NCBI GenBank assembly: GCA_018842655.1
Contig: JAGTWN010000007.1
Span: forward strand, 56,419 to 120,418
Direction of reading: 5' to 3'
DNA from: Candidatus Pantoea haifensis
Lineage (GTDB): Bacteria > Pseudomonadota > Gammaproteobacteria > Enterobacterales > Enterobacteriaceae
DNA length: 64,000 bases
Of the stretch, positions 39,354 through 49,425 are shown piece by piece. The notes beneath the pieces are model-generated. The model saw nothing but the letters and a program-made list of their open reading frames with translations. It was not told the DNA's origin and made no database searches. Within the stretch, counting starts at the first letter, position 1, and the number at the start of each line of letters is the position of its first letter. Made by a program: the position numbers and the translations under genes.

Positions 39354-41549
39354 ATGAAATTTGATAAACCTGCAAATGACAATCCGATCGATCAGCTCAA
39401 GGTTGTCGGTCGCGCTCATGACCGTATTGACGGGCCGCTGAAGACGACAGGAACCGCTCACTATGCTTATGAATGGCATGATGTGGTGCCGGATGTGGCG
39501 TATGGCTATGTGGTAGGCTCATCGATTGCAAAAGGTCGCATCAATGCTATCGACAGCCGTGCTGCCCGGCGTGCACCCGGTGTGATTACCATTGTTACGG
39601 CCGACAACGCAGGACGCCTCGGCAAAGGTGAAATGAATGCAGCAACGTTATTAGGCGGCCCTGATATTCAGCATTATCATCAGGCCATCGCCGTGGTTGT
39701 TGCTGAAACATTTGAGCAGGCACGCGCAGCGGCGGCCCTGATTCAGGTAGATTATCGTCGCGAACGCGGAGCCTGGGATCTTGCCAAAGAGAAGCCCGCC
39801 GCAAAGCCTGACGAAAGCGATCCGGGTAAAAAAACAGGCGATTTTGCGAGCGCCTTTGCAGCCTCTCCCGTCAAACTCGATGCGCTTTACACCACCCCCG
39901 ATCAGAGCCACATGGCGATGGAGCCGCATGCCTCTATGGCCGCCTGGGACGGAGATAAGCTCACGGTCTGGACATCCAATCAGATGATCAACTGGTGCCG
40001 CAACGAGCTGGCAAAAACGCTTAACCTGCCCGTGGAAAAAGTACGGGTGCTTTCGCCTTATATCGGCGGTGGTTTTGGTGGCAAGCTGTTTCTGCGTAGT
40101 GATGCCGTGCTGGCGGCGCTGGGCGCGAGAGCAGCGAAACGGCCAGTGAAGATCATGTTGCCCCGCCCCCTTATTCCTAACAATACCACGCACCGCCCTG
40201 CGACTATTCAGCACATCCGTATTGGTGCCGATCAGGCCGGACACATCACCGCAATTGCGCATGAAAGCTGGTCAGGCAACCTTCCCGACGGCAAGTCAGA
40301 AACTGCTGTTCAGCAGACTGAATTGCTTTATGCCGGTGCGAACCGCCTTACCGGGCTGCGGCTGGCTAGGCTGGATCTGCCGGAAGGTAACGCGATGCGC
40401 GCCCCTGGCGAAGCGCCGGGTTTGATGGCCCTGGAAATCGCTATAGACGAGATGGCTGAGAAAGTCGGCATGGATCCGATAGCGTTCCGTATTCTTAATG
40501 ATACTCAGGTTGATCCTTCCAATCCGGATCGGCCTTTTTCCCGACGCCAGCTGATTGAATGCCTGCGTACGGGTGCCGAACATTTTGGCTGGAACCGCCG
40601 GAATGCCCGGCCTGCCCAGGTGCGCGACGGTCGCTGGCTGACAGGAATGGGGGTAGCAGCAGGTTTTCGTAATAATCTGGTAATGAAATCCGGTGCACGT
40701 GTTCACCTTGATTCAAAAGGTATCGTAACCGTAGAGACCGACATGACGGATATTGGTACGGGCAGTTACACAATAATTGCCCAGACGGCGGCAGAAATGC
40801 TGGGCGTGCCACTGGAAAACGTCGTGGTGCGGTTAGGTGATTCCGATTTCCCCGTTTCCGCCGGTTCAGGGGGACAGTGGGGAGCCAACAGCTCGACGGC
40901 GGGGGTGTACGCTGCGTGCGTCAGGCTGCGTGAAACGGTCGCGAAAAAGCTAGGATTTGACCCTGATGAGGCGATCTTCATTGATAAACAGGTACGGGCA
41001 GGTGGCCAGAGTATCCCGCTGACGGAAGCTGCTGCAAGCGGCATCCTCACCGCCGAAGACACCATTGAATTTGCCGGGCTTGAGGAGAAATACCAGCAAT
41101 CAACCTTCGCCGGTCATTTTATCGAAGTTGGTGTTGATATTGCCACGGGTGAAGTGCGTGTTCGCCGTATGCTGGCGGTTTGTGCTGCTGGCCGCATACT
41201 GAATCCTAAAACGGCACGAAGTCAGGTAATTGGCGCCATGACCATGGGCGTCGGCGCGGCGCTCATGGAAGAACTGGCCGTGGATACGCGGCTGGGTTAT
41301 TTCGTAAATCATGACCTGGCGGCTTATGAGGTACCGGTTCATGCCGATATTCCTGACCAGGAAGTCATTTTTCTCGACGATACCGATCCTGTATCGTCGC
41401 CGATGAAGGCCAAAGGGGTGGGAGAGCTGGGCTTGTGTGGCGTCAGTGCCGCGATTGCAAATGCGATTTATAACGCAACGGGAGTGCGGGTAAGGGATTA
41501 TCCCATTACGCTTGATAAGTTGCTGAAAGGGTTGCCAACGCTGACTTGA
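39354..41549 (+). CDS. paoC: Periplasmic aldehyde oxidoreductase molybdenum subunit PaoC
   Basis: 731 residues, intact and nearly the same length as E. coli YagR/PaoC. It binds molybdopterin cytosine dinucleotide. Signatures: DGPLKTTGTAHYAYEWHDVV at the N-terminus, GGGFGGKLF, MRAPGEAPGLMALE, GTGSYTIIAQTAAEML, and the C-terminal catalytic Glu motif KGVGELGLCGVSAAI. No export signal of its own, so it is carried out by the Tat signal of PaoA. The expected maturation gene paoD (MCD insertion) is absent downstream; a chromosomal MCD chaperone would be needed. Confidence 0.93.
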   Translation: MKFDKPANDNPIDQLKVVGRAHDRIDGPLKTTGTAHYAYEWHDVVPDVAYGYVVGSSIAKGRINAIDSRAARRAPGVITIVTADNAGRLGKGEMNAATLLGGPDIQHYHQAIAVVVAETFEQARAAAALIQVDYRRERGAWDLAKEKPAAKPDESDPGKKTGDFASAFAASPVKLDALYTTPDQSHMAMEPHASMAAWDGDKLTVWTSNQMINWCRNELAKTLNLPVEKVRVLSPYIGGGFGGKLFLRSDAVLAALGARAAKRPVKIMLPRPLIPNNTTHRPATIQHIRIGADQAGHITAIAHESWSGNLPDGKSETAVQQTELLYAGANRLTGLRLARLDLPEGNAMRAPGEAPGLMALEIAIDEMAEKVGMDPIAFRILNDTQVDPSNPDRPFSRRQLIECLRTGAEHFGWNRRNARPAQVRDGRWLTGMGVAAGFRNNLVMKSGARVHLDSKGIVTVETDMTDIGTGSYTIIAQTAAEMLGVPLENVVVRLGDSDFPVSAGSGGQWGANSSTAGVYAACVRLRETVAKKLGFDPDEAIFIDKQVRAGGQSIPLTEAAASGILTAEDTIEFAGLEEKYQQSTFAGHFIEVGVDIATGEVRVRRMLAVCAAGRILNPKTARSQVIGAMTMGVGAALMEELAVDTRLGYFVNHDLAAYEVPVHADIPDQEVIFLDDTDPVSSPMKAKGVGELGLCGVSAAIANAIYNATGVRVRDYPITLDKLLKGLPTLT

Positions 41550-41779
41550 TCTGTTTGAACCAGAGATTGCGGCAGGCAGCCTGAGAAAGGGGCTGCTTTG
41601 CTGCAACCTTCAATGCACTGGCGAAGTGCCGGTTTGCTACATTTAAGGGCAACAAAAGCCGTATCGGTAAGAATGAATTGGTTTGCATGCTAAGTAAATT
41701 CAGACACCACCTTACCTTATTATAATCTGGCACGATCAATGCATTGCTGTCTGACTTTACGCTAAGTCGGAGCGGCAAC

Positions 41780-43044
41780 ATGACCAATACAACTTTACCG
41801 GGCGTGGTTGTTACCAGCCAGAAGAAAAAATGGGGCCAGCTGGTGCTGGGGCTGTCATGCATGATTTCAATATCCAGCCCGCAATATGTCTGGGCCCTGT
41901 TTTCCCGGCCCTTAATGGAAAAGCTACAGGTTCCGCTGGCAGAAATTCAGATAACCTTCTCATTGCTGATCATCCTGCAGACATTTTTTTCGCCTTTTCA
42001 GGGCAAGCTCATTGATCGATTTGGCCCGCGCCGTTTGATTACTTTGGGTACGGTACTGACTGGGGTGAGCTGGATGCTGGCTGCCAGAATGGATTCACTG
42101 ACAGAACTCTATCTTTACTATGGCGTACTGGGTGGTCTGGGCACCGGCATTGTTTATATCGGTGTCGTCGGGCTTATGGTGCGCTGGTTTCCCCAAAATC
42201 GGGGCTTCGCCACAGGTATGGTCGCGGCGGGCTACGGCATGGGCGCAATACTCACTACTTTTCCCATTACGCTTTCTCTGGCATCCCACGGGCTGGAAAA
42301 TACGCTCTGGCAGTTTGGCCTGATCATGGCGGTGGTTGGTTTTCTGGCCAGTCAGGGACTACGTGTGCCACCGTTTCAGGAAACAGAAACCCGCAGCACG
42401 CCGCTTAAGGTGACGTCAAAAGATTTTACCTCACGGGAAATGCTCCGCCAGCCGCTTTTCTGGCTGATGTTTTTGATGATGACCATGATGTCTACCTCGG
42501 GCCTGATGGTGACCTCGCAGATGGCCATTTTTGCAGGTGATTTTGGTATTACATCGGTCACGGTGTTAGGAATGGCGGCGCTACCGCTGGCAATGACCAT
42601 TGATCGCTTTATGAATGGTCTGACGCGCCCGGTCTGCGGCTATCTTTCTGACCGCATTGGGCGCGAGAAAATGATGTTTATTGCGTTCGGTCTGGAAGGC
42701 TGTGCCATGACGTTGTGGCTGTTATGTAAAGACGATCCGCTGCTGTTTGTGCTGCTGTCAGGCGTAGTGTTCTTTGGCTGGGGTGAGATTTTCTCTTTAT
42801 TTCCCGCCACGCTCACCGACACCTTTGGCACCCGTTTTGCCACAGCTAACTACGGCTGGCTTTATATATCGCAAGGGATAGGTTCCATTTTCGGGGGCCA
42901 CTCGCTGCCCTGCTGTATCAGCATACCCAGAGCTGGAGCCTGGTATTTAGCTGCGCTATTACGCTGGATATTGTGTGTGCCTTGCTGGCTCTGCTGGTGC
43001 TTAAACCCTGGCGTGCTCGCTTCCTTAGCCGTGTGCCGGCATAA
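41780..43044 (+). CDS. MFS transporter, oxalate/formate antiporter-like (frameshift as given)
   Basis: Twelve-helix major facilitator starting MTNTTLPGVVVTSQKKKWGQ at 41780. The A-loop motif GKLIDRFGPRRLI, helix 4 MVRWFPQNRGFATGMVAAGY and second-half motif GYLSDRIGREKMMF place it in the OxlT-like anion:cation/monocarboxylate group. The given frame diverges at GSIFGG, where one G is missing in GGGGG at 42893-42897. Corrected, it continues PLAALLYQHTQSWSLVF and ends at 43044 with about 420 residues. It follows paoC by about 230 bp on the same strand and could export carboxylic acids made by PaoABC (inference). Confidence 0.82.
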
Positions 43045-43063
43045 AACAGCCTCAGGTAACCAC

Positions 43064-43112
43064 ACAAAGCAGATGTTTGCCGGCTCTTTAATCGTGCTTA
43101 CATCTGCTTTGT
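43064..43112 (+). other. 13-bp inverted repeat after the MFS gene
   Basis: ACAAAGCAGATGT at 43064-43076 and ACATCTGCTTTGT at 43100-43112 form a perfect stem with a 23-nt spacer, starting 20 bp past the transporter stop. No T-run follows, so it is not a classic terminator. It could stabilise the mRNA 3' end or be a protein-binding dyad. Confidence 0.6.
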
Positions 43113-43657
43113 TATCTCCGTTGTCTGCATCCCGACAACCATTTTTAGCCAGGGTAATCCCTTCTCTGGTGACATACTCTTTCCGCTGTTTACGCTTCTG
43201 AGTCACCCTTCCACAGCGTTTAATTGTACTTCTTATCAACCTGATACCAGTAGCCGCTGACGCGGCATACTGTGTGATTATCTTTCGCTTGTTCTGTCTG
43301 GTACTGCCTTTAACGCGCTTTTAAGACAAGCGTCATCAATGAGATGAGCGTCATTTTTTTGTCACAGAAATGGGTTTTTATCAGGACATAAAAATGCGTA
43401 AAGCAGCATTTTTAGGTACTAAGTCATTCAAAGTATCGTTGTTTCACTCTCTGTTCTCGATCGTTTTGGACGCGGGACGCTATTGCAGATGGGTAAGTGC
43501 AGTATTGCTGCGATACGTTCAGTAAATAAAAACCTGCGTTTAGCAGCAGCGCGTCGATTCATATGCTGTACCGATACATGACACCGCATCCCGCTCTTTC
43601 CCAGGCACTAACGGTTGCTGTAACTGGCCTGACCGACGCCTGCATCCGGAGAAAGTT
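43113..43657. other. Intergenic region with a second small hairpin
   Basis: About 545 bp before the lipid/glycan operon. A perfect 9-bp stem TAAAAATGC/GCATTTTTA lies at 43389-43397 and 43106+300 (43406-43414) around an 8-nt loop, possibly a terminator. Upstream ORF extensions into this stretch are not supported. The right end should hold the operon promoter. Confidence 0.4.
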
Positions 43658-44472
43658 ATGTCATCATGCACACCGCTTCATGCCCCGATGCGCCATCGCA
43701 GCCTTTTTCTTTCTGACCTTCATCTTGGTTCGCGGGCCTGTCAGGCCGATAAATTACTGAACTTTCTTTATCAGCACGAAGCGCATTATATCTATCTGGT
43801 TGGAGACATTTTCGATGTCTGGCATCCACGTGCCGTGCACTGGACGCCTGATCACGAGCGAATTATTGACCTGTTGCGAAGCCGTGAGCAGCAGGGCGTA
43901 AAAATAGTCCGCCTGCCTGGTAATCATGATCCTGTTCACGTTGAAAAACAGAACGGGTTTGCGCATACGGCTTTATTTACCGCGACGCAAAAAACGGTTG
44001 TTCACGAAGGGGCTGATGGTCGGCGTTATCTGGTATTGCATGGCGACTGCTGTGATTTTTGGCCCCTCAGCACCCATCTTTTTCCCGTTTAGGCAGCGGT
44101 ATTGACTGGTGCTGGCGTCGACGAAAAGAGCCGTATCGCGCATACGCGCCCGCAGATCCTTTTAGCGCAAAAACCCAGCGTAAAACGCTCGCGGGTCACG
44201 TTGGTGCATTATTCAAATACCGAAGCCTTATTGAGCAGCGACTGACCGCTCTGGCGCACAAACAGGATGCAGATGGCATCATCTGCGGACATTTACACAG
44301 CCCTGCGCTGCACATTCGCGAAGGCGTAATGTATGCCAACTGTGGCGACTGGATCAGTAATATGAGTGCTATCGTGGAAGATGCTGCAGGCGAGTTCAGC
44401 TTAATCAACGGGGCGCTGGCAAGCCGCATTAACGCTGCACCTGTTCACTCTCATGGTTCGGAGGCTGCATGA
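43658..44472 (+). CDS. LpxH-like metallophosphoesterase (UDP-2,3-diacylglucosamine diphosphatase type; frameshift as given)
   Basis: Calcineurin-like phosphoesterase with all metal-binding motifs: LFLSDLHLGSRACQAD, LVGDIFDVWHPR, LPGNHDPVHVE, LHGDCCDFW and CGHLHSPALH. This is the LpxH2-like pattern also seen in enzymes acting on nucleotide-sugar lipids. One T is missing in TTTTT at 44079-44083; then LSTHLFSRLGSGIDWCWRRR is continuous. Corrected length is 271 residues. It overlaps the next gene (ATGA, 44469-44472), so it heads a coupled four-gene operon with two glycosyltransferases and a DedA protein. Chromosomal LpxH is presumably separate, so this is an accessory enzyme. Confidence 0.8.
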
Positions 44473-45618
44473 CGCTTCAGAACTGGATAATGATTTCTTT
44501 CTGTTTGATACTTTGTCTGGTACAGGCGGCTTCACTTTTCGTCGCGTGGTGGCGTCTGCGCCACCGGGTTGCCCGGCGATCCTCTGACACGCCTCTGCCA
44601 TTTATTGCTCTGGTTCGTCCGCTGTGTGGTAAAGATGCTTTCGAAGAAGAGACGCTGCGATCCAGCTTCCTGCAAAACTATCCCGCCTATGAAATTCTTT
44701 TCTGTGTGGCTTCTCCTTATGATCCGGTTATTCCGCTGGTGAAAAAAGTGATGGCTGACTATCCTGCACAACCTGCAAGACTGCTTACTGGCGAAGATCG
44801 GATTTCCAAAAACCCAAAAATTAATAATCTGAACAAAGCCTGGCAGCAAACCTGCTCAGACTGGATAGTGATGGCAGACAGTAATCTGCTCCTGCCCTCG
44901 CATTACCTGCGCACCCTGGTCAACAGCTTTGATGACCAGACTGGGCTCGTCAGTTCGCCAGCGGTCGGTATCCGCCCGTTGAATCTTTGGGGGCGGTGGA
45001 AGCGGCAATGCTTAATACACATCAGGCACGATGGCAGTTGCTTGCCGATTTCGCGCACAAGGGATTTGCGCAAGGCAAGACGCTTTTCTGGCGTCGTGAT
45101 GTGCTGGAGCAGGGCGGCGGACTGGCGGCATTAGGTCATGAACTTGCAGAAGACGTTGCTTCGACCAGGCTGGTACGGCGGGCAGGATTAAAAGTGCGTT
45201 TGCCTCCACAGCCTTTTCCTCAACCAATAGGGCACCGCCCGCTTTGTGCTGTCTGGAGTCGCCAGTTACGCTGGGCGCGAATACGGCGTGACGGTTTCGT
45301 CTGGCTTTTCCTGCCTGAAATTTTTCTGGGGATCTTACCCGCCTTAGGCGCTTCTGTTTATCTGGCCGCCCGCGATGTCTGGTCCTGGGAAATTCCCCGG
45401 CGTTGTTTGTTTTTTGGTATGGTGCTGAGGGGTTATTAGCAAAAAGTGCAGGCTGGCCTCATCGTCCACGAGACCTCGTTGCGATGGTCATTCGTGATGT
45501 GCTGTTACCCGCATTATGGTTATGGTGCTGGACGGCGCGCGGGTTTGTCTGGCGAGGCAATGCCTCGGGTTTGCAACGTCCTGTTGCGGATGTCGTCGTT
45601 CGACAGCAAGAAGAGTGA
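44469..45618 (+). CDS. Membrane glycosyltransferase, GT21/HpnI-like (two frameshifts as given)
   Basis: An N-terminal transmembrane helix (ISFCLILCLVQAASLFVAWW) is followed by a GT-A domain: LPFIALVRPLCGKDAFEEET, NYPAYEILFCVASPYDPVIP, KNPKINNLNKAW, DWIVMADSNLLLP, ALGHELAEDVAST and RQLRWARIRRDG. The D,D,D,(Q/R)xxRW set is that of ceramide glucosyltransferase and hopanoid HpnI, which glycosylate membrane lipids. C-terminal transmembrane helices follow. A G is missing at 44989-44993 (LNLWGAVEAAMLNTHQARWQ) and an A at 45390-45392 (WSWE-NSPALFVFWYGAEGLL). Corrected length is about 384 residues. Its stop overlaps the presumed GTG of the DedA gene. Confidence 0.8.
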
Positions 45619-46204
45619 GAAATAAATTATCAGCCTGTTTGATCTTTCAACCCTTGAGGCCCTCTTCAGAGCGCATGGTCTGGTGTTGCTCACGCCACTG
45701 GCGGTGATCGAAGGTCCGGTTGTCACCGTTATTGCCGCCTATATGGCCCGCCTCGACTATTTCAGCCTGTCTGCTGTCTGTGTGATGGTGATCCTCGCCG
45801 ATCTGGTTGGTGATATAGGATTTTATGCACTTGGTCGCTGGGTGGTTAAATCGGGCGGGACGCCGCCACGCTGGCTGGCACGCCTTGGCCTGAATCCGGC
45901 CAGACTGCAACGTATCGTTGATGTTTTTGACAGCCGGGGTGGGCGCATTTTGACCTTCGGCAAACTGACACATTCAGCAGGGGCTGCGATACTGGTTGCT
46001 GCAGGCATTGCCCGCATGCAGTTCAGCACGTTTATGTTCTACAACACGCTGGCCACCATTCCCAAAAGCCTTGTTTTTGTCACAATCGGTTGGGTTTTTG
46101 GTCATATCGCTGGCGAAGTTAATCACTGGCTCGGTTATGTCTCGTTAGGGCTGCTGATAGTGATAGTGATCGGCTGTTTTTGCTGGGTAAAAGTAAAAAG
46201 ATGA
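45615..46204 (+). CDS. DedA family membrane protein (probable frameshift near start)
   Basis: DedA/SNARE-associated protein with hydrophobic helices; members flip or traffic phospholipids such as undecaprenyl phosphate or phosphatidylethanolamine. GLVLLTPLAVIEGPVVTVIA, DLVGDIGFYALGRW and FGKLTHSAGAAILVAAGIAR match the family, the last being the G-K-hairpin region. The body is open from 45626, but no standard start precedes it. If one T is missing at about 45627, the GTG at 45615 (in the GTGA overlap) gives MRNKLISLFDLSTLEALFRA. It ends in ATGA with the following glycosyltransferase. In this operon it may move the lipid-linked substrate across the membrane (inference). Confidence 0.75.
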
Positions 46205-46878
46205 TCTCTTTCAGTTGCATTATCCCTGCCTACAACGAAGCGCAGCGAATAGGAAAGGTGCTGGATGCGATTATGCATCACCCTGATCTGACAGAAATTA
46301 TCGTAGTTGATGACTGTTCCACTGACGATACCGCTAAACAAGCCCGTCTTCGCGGCGTTACTGTGATTCAGCTAGCACAGAACCGAGGCAAAACCGGCGC
46401 GGTAGCCGAAGGCATTTCAGCCGCCACAGGAAGCCATTTACTCTTACTGGATGGCGATTTGATGGGACTGAAAGCCGATGACATCACCGCATTGATTATT
46501 CCCATACAGCAGCACCAGGCTGAAGCAACCATCAGTCTTCGGTGCAACAGCCCGCTGTTGTGGCGAATGATAGGACTGGATTACATCTCTGGCGAGCGCG
46601 TCTTTGCCCGTGACGTTGTTGCGAAACATCTGGACGAACTCGCTTCCCTGCCACATTTTGGTCTGGAGGTGTGGCTCAATCATCAGTGGATTACACAGAA
46701 TGTGCGACTCCGGGTGGTAAAATGGCCGGGCGTGCGCAGCCCCTGTAAGGCCAGCAAAATGGGCTGGCTACGAGGCCTTAAGGCCGACATGGCGATGATG
46801 CGAGATATTTTCCGCACGGTGTCATTGCGGGAAATTCTGCGGCAGATTTGGACGCTTTTAAACCTGTGCCGCCGCTAA
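46201..46878 (+). CDS. Family 2 glycosyltransferase
   Basis: 225 residues from ATG 46201 (MISFSCIIPAYNEAQRIGKV), overlapping the DedA stop. GT-A fold: IIVVDDCSTDDTAKQARLRG, NRGKTGAVAEGISAATGSHL, LLLDGDLMGL with the DxD motif, and an acceptor region FGLEVWLNHQWITQ. There are no clear transmembrane helices, though the C-terminus has a hydrophobic and basic helix (RQIWTLLNLCRR) that could be peripheral. It resembles dolichyl-/polyprenyl-phosphate sugar transferases in layout. It is the last gene of the coupled operon. Confidence 0.82.
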   Translation: MISFSCIIPAYNEAQRIGKVLDAIMHHPDLTEIIVVDDCSTDDTAKQARLRGVTVIQLAQNRGKTGAVAEGISAATGSHLLLLDGDLMGLKADDITALIIPIQQHQAEATISLRCNSPLLWRMIGLDYISGERVFARDVVAKHLDELASLPHFGLEVWLNHQWITQNVRLRVVKWPGVRSPCKASKMGWLRGLKADMAMMRDIFRTVSLREILRQIWTLLNLCRR

Positions 46879-46931
46879 GCGGGTCGGATAATAAGTGGCG
46901 GTAAAGCCGGGCGCATCTGTTTCTCCTGACG

Positions 46932-47702
46932 TCATGACACCGCCTGGCGACAGTGCGTACATACAGAAGCATTTGACTGTCCGATAACGCGCTTAAGAAA
47001 ATCCTGTGTCCGCGGCTCTTGTGGACGTAATAAAACCTCCTCTGACGGGCCATGCTCCACAATTTTGCCACTGTGCAGGAAGCACACCCGATCTGCCACT
47101 TCTCTGGCAAATTGCATTTCGTGGGTAACCACTACCATCGTCATGCCTTCATTTGCCAGATTACGCATCACTTGCAACACGTCACCCACCAGCTCAGGAT
47201 CAAGGGCTGAGGTCGGTTCGTCGAATAAGATGGCCTGAGGTTGTAAGGCCAGCGTGCGGGCGATGGCGACGCGCTGCTGTTGTCCTCCTGATAACTGCGC
47301 TGGCCAGGCATTGATTTTATCCGCCAGTCCGACCATCGCCAGCAATTCCTTAGCGCGTTTTTCTGCCACCGCACGAGACTCGCCATTAACATGTAACGGG
47401 CCTTCCATGACATTTTCAAGCACGCTTCTGTGGGGAAACAGATTAAATCGCTGAAAAACCATGCCGATCTGGCGGCGTAAGGCATTGATGCTTTTATGGC
47501 GGCTCTCTACCTTCTGATCCAGCACCCGTATTTCACCCTCTTCATAGGTTTCCAGACCGTTAATACAGCGCAGAAGGGTCGATTTTCCCGATCCCGAAGG
47601 GCCAATCAGACACACAACTTCGCCTTTATTGACGCTAAAGCTCACCCCTTTCAAGACTTCCACATGTGAAAACCGCTTATGGACGTTGCGTATTTCGATC
47701 AT
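46932..47702 (-). CDS. Amino-acid ABC transporter ATP-binding protein
   Basis: 256 residues. GlnQ/HisP-type ATPase with Walker A GPSGSGKST, Q-loop MVFQRFNLFPH, signature LSGGQQQRVAIARTLA, Walker B AILFDEPTSALDPE and the H-loop THEMQFAREV. The C-terminal tail (CTHCRQAVS) has two Cys that the family usually lacks. It lies one base after the permease gene (TGATATG). It powers uptake of a polar amino acid with the permease at 47704 and the binding protein at 48659. Confidence 0.9.
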   Translation of the reverse strand: MIEIRNVHKRFSHVEVLKGVSFSVNKGEVVCLIGPSGSGKSTLLRCINGLETYEEGEIRVLDQKVESRHKSINALRRQIGMVFQRFNLFPHRSVLENVMEGPLHVNGESRAVAEKRAKELLAMVGLADKINAWPAQLSGGQQQRVAIARTLALQPQAILFDEPTSALDPELVGDVLQVMRNLANEGMTMVVVTHEMQFAREVADRVCFLHSGKIVEHGPSEEVLLRPQEPRTQDFLKRVIGQSNASVCTHCRQAVS

Positions 47703-47703
47703 A

Positions 47704-48354
47704 TCAGGCTCCTTTCATTCGGCGATTTTCAAGGCGTTTGGTCAACGCGAGCAGCGGCAGGCAAAGCACCAGATAAAGCAGGGCGACAAGGGTATAGACA
47801 GTGGTGTTGTCAAAAGTTGACGCGGCAATAAGTTGTCCCTGACGCGTCATTTCAGTTACGGCGATAGTGGAAGCCAGCGCGGAATCTTTCAGCATCATTA
47901 CCAGCGTATTACTGTAGGGAGGAAGGGCAACGTGAAAAGCTTGCGGAAGCAGAACCCGACGCATCGCTTTATTAAAGCTCATGCCCATAGAACGGGCGGC
48001 TTCCAGCTGCCCGCGATCAACGGACTCAATACCGGCGCGGAAAATTTCAGCAATATAGGTCGAAAAGCAGAAGGCGATACCAATAACACTGGCCTGGAAT
48101 GAGGTTAAGGTGATGCCGATATCAGGAAAGACAAAGTAAATATAGAAAAGCACCACGATCATCGGCAGACCGCGGGTAATATTGATAATAATGGAGACGG
48201 GCCAGGATATTATTTTGAACGGACACATTTTTGCAGCAGCAAACAGCAAGCCTAAGGGGGTGCTGATAATTAACGAGAAAATTGTGATGTAAATCGTCAT
48301 TTCTGCGCCTTTCAGCAAAAACGGCATATAAGTATGGATGCTGCTCCAGTCCAT
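47704..48354 (-). CDS. Amino-acid ABC transporter permease
   Basis: 216 residues with about five transmembrane helices (GAEMTIYITIFSLIISTPLG, PMIVVLFYIYFVFPDI). The HisM/GlnP-type coupling loop ESVDRGQLEAARSMGMSFNK is present. A single permease gene suggests a homodimeric channel. It starts at ATG 48354, next to the regulatory gap facing the binding protein gene. Confidence 0.9.
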   Translation of the reverse strand: MDWSSIHTYMPFLLKGAEMTIYITIFSLIISTPLGLLFAAAKMCPFKIISWPVSIIINITRGLPMIVVLFYIYFVFPDIGITLTSFQASVIGIAFCFSTYIAEIFRAGIESVDRGQLEAARSMGMSFNKAMRRVLLPQAFHVALPPYSNTLVMMLKDSALASTIAVTEMTRQGQLIAASTFDNTTVYTLVALLYLVLCLPLLALTKRLENRRMKGA

Positions 48355-48658
48355 TTCTCACTCCTGTATTAACGGCGTTAGCGTGTGTCCTGAGACAAGA
48401 ATGATGCGTTTAATTCATTTAAATGAATATCTACTCACGTCCGTCAGCTGTCAACGGCTTTAAATAAAAACCGCATAGGCTTTACTTATCGTCGTCATAA
48501 CAACATTGAATGGGAAATATTGCCTTGTTATTTATAAGAATAATTCCTTGGTGCTCATGATTTTTATTATTTGGTGATAATGTATTTGACAACGGCTGTT
48601 TGATTTTCATTATATTGAAAATAAATCTTACGTCTCATTTCGCTACCAGGAGTGTTTT
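48355..48658. promoter_or_regulatory. Divergent promoter region of the ABC transporter
   Basis: 304 bp of AT-rich DNA between the divergent permease and binding-protein genes. TTGACA-like sequence at about 48587 (tatTTGACAacgg) and TATATT at about 48611 make a good minus-35/minus-10 pair for the rightward gene. The XRE-cupin regulator at 49641 is a candidate regulator. Confidence 0.5.
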
Positions 48659-49425
48659 ATGTCAGCTTCACAGATAAAGCTTTCTGCTCTCTCTCGCTGT
48701 TTCGCTGCTGGACTTATTTTCACCACCACGTTTGCCGCGCAGGCGGCAACCTGGACCGCAGGATCGCCGCCGTCGAGTGCGCCCACGACCTTTCTTGATA
48801 CAAAAACAGGAAAAATCGAAGGATTTATGCCTGATGTTGCTGCTGAAATTGCTAAAAGAGAAAAGCTTGACGTGAATTTTACGGCCGTCCCGTTCTCAAC
48901 CTTGATTCAGTCGGTTATCGCGGGAAAAATCGACATGATTGTGGCGGGCATGACGCCTACTCCTGAACGGGCTAAAAGGATCTCCTTTTCACAAGAGGTA
49001 ACGGCGTTTGGCGCTGGACTGGTTGTAAAAGATGACAATAAAAAAGCCTACCATTCCTGGCAGGATTTAAAAGGCGACATCGTCGGCAGCATGGCGGGTA
49101 CCGATTATACGCAGTCACTGATAAAAAGCGGCATTGCAAAAGAGGTGAAAGTTTATGACAGCCCTGCTGACATGACCCGTGATCTTTCTCTTGGGCGCAT
49201 AGCGGCCGGCATGAATGATTATCCTATTCTCAAAGCGCAGGAAAAAGCGGGCGGTTTGAAAGGCATGCATGTGGTTGAAGGTTATAAACCTGAATCCGTT
49301 TCGCCGATGGCTTTCGGTGTAAAAAAGGAAATGAAGCCTTGCTGGCGAAAATTGATGATGCGTTAACGAAAATGAAAGCCGATGGTTCATTAGATGCCTT
49401 AAAAGCCCGGTGGGGCATGCCATAA
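48659..49425 (+). CDS. Amino-acid ABC transporter substrate-binding protein (frameshift as given)
   Basis: Signal peptide (AAGLIFTTTFAAQAAT) and a type II periplasmic binding fold: FLDTKTGKIEGFMPDVAAEI, GKIDMIVAGMTPTPERAKRI, SFSQEVTAFGAGLVV, VGSMAGTDYTQSLIK. One G is missing at 49327-49328; restored, GVKKGNEALLAKIDDALTKM and the end LDALKARWGMP run to 49425. Corrected length is about 255 residues. It belongs to the family of cationic/polar amino-acid or opine binders. It is transcribed away from its ATPase and permease. Confidence 0.88.
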
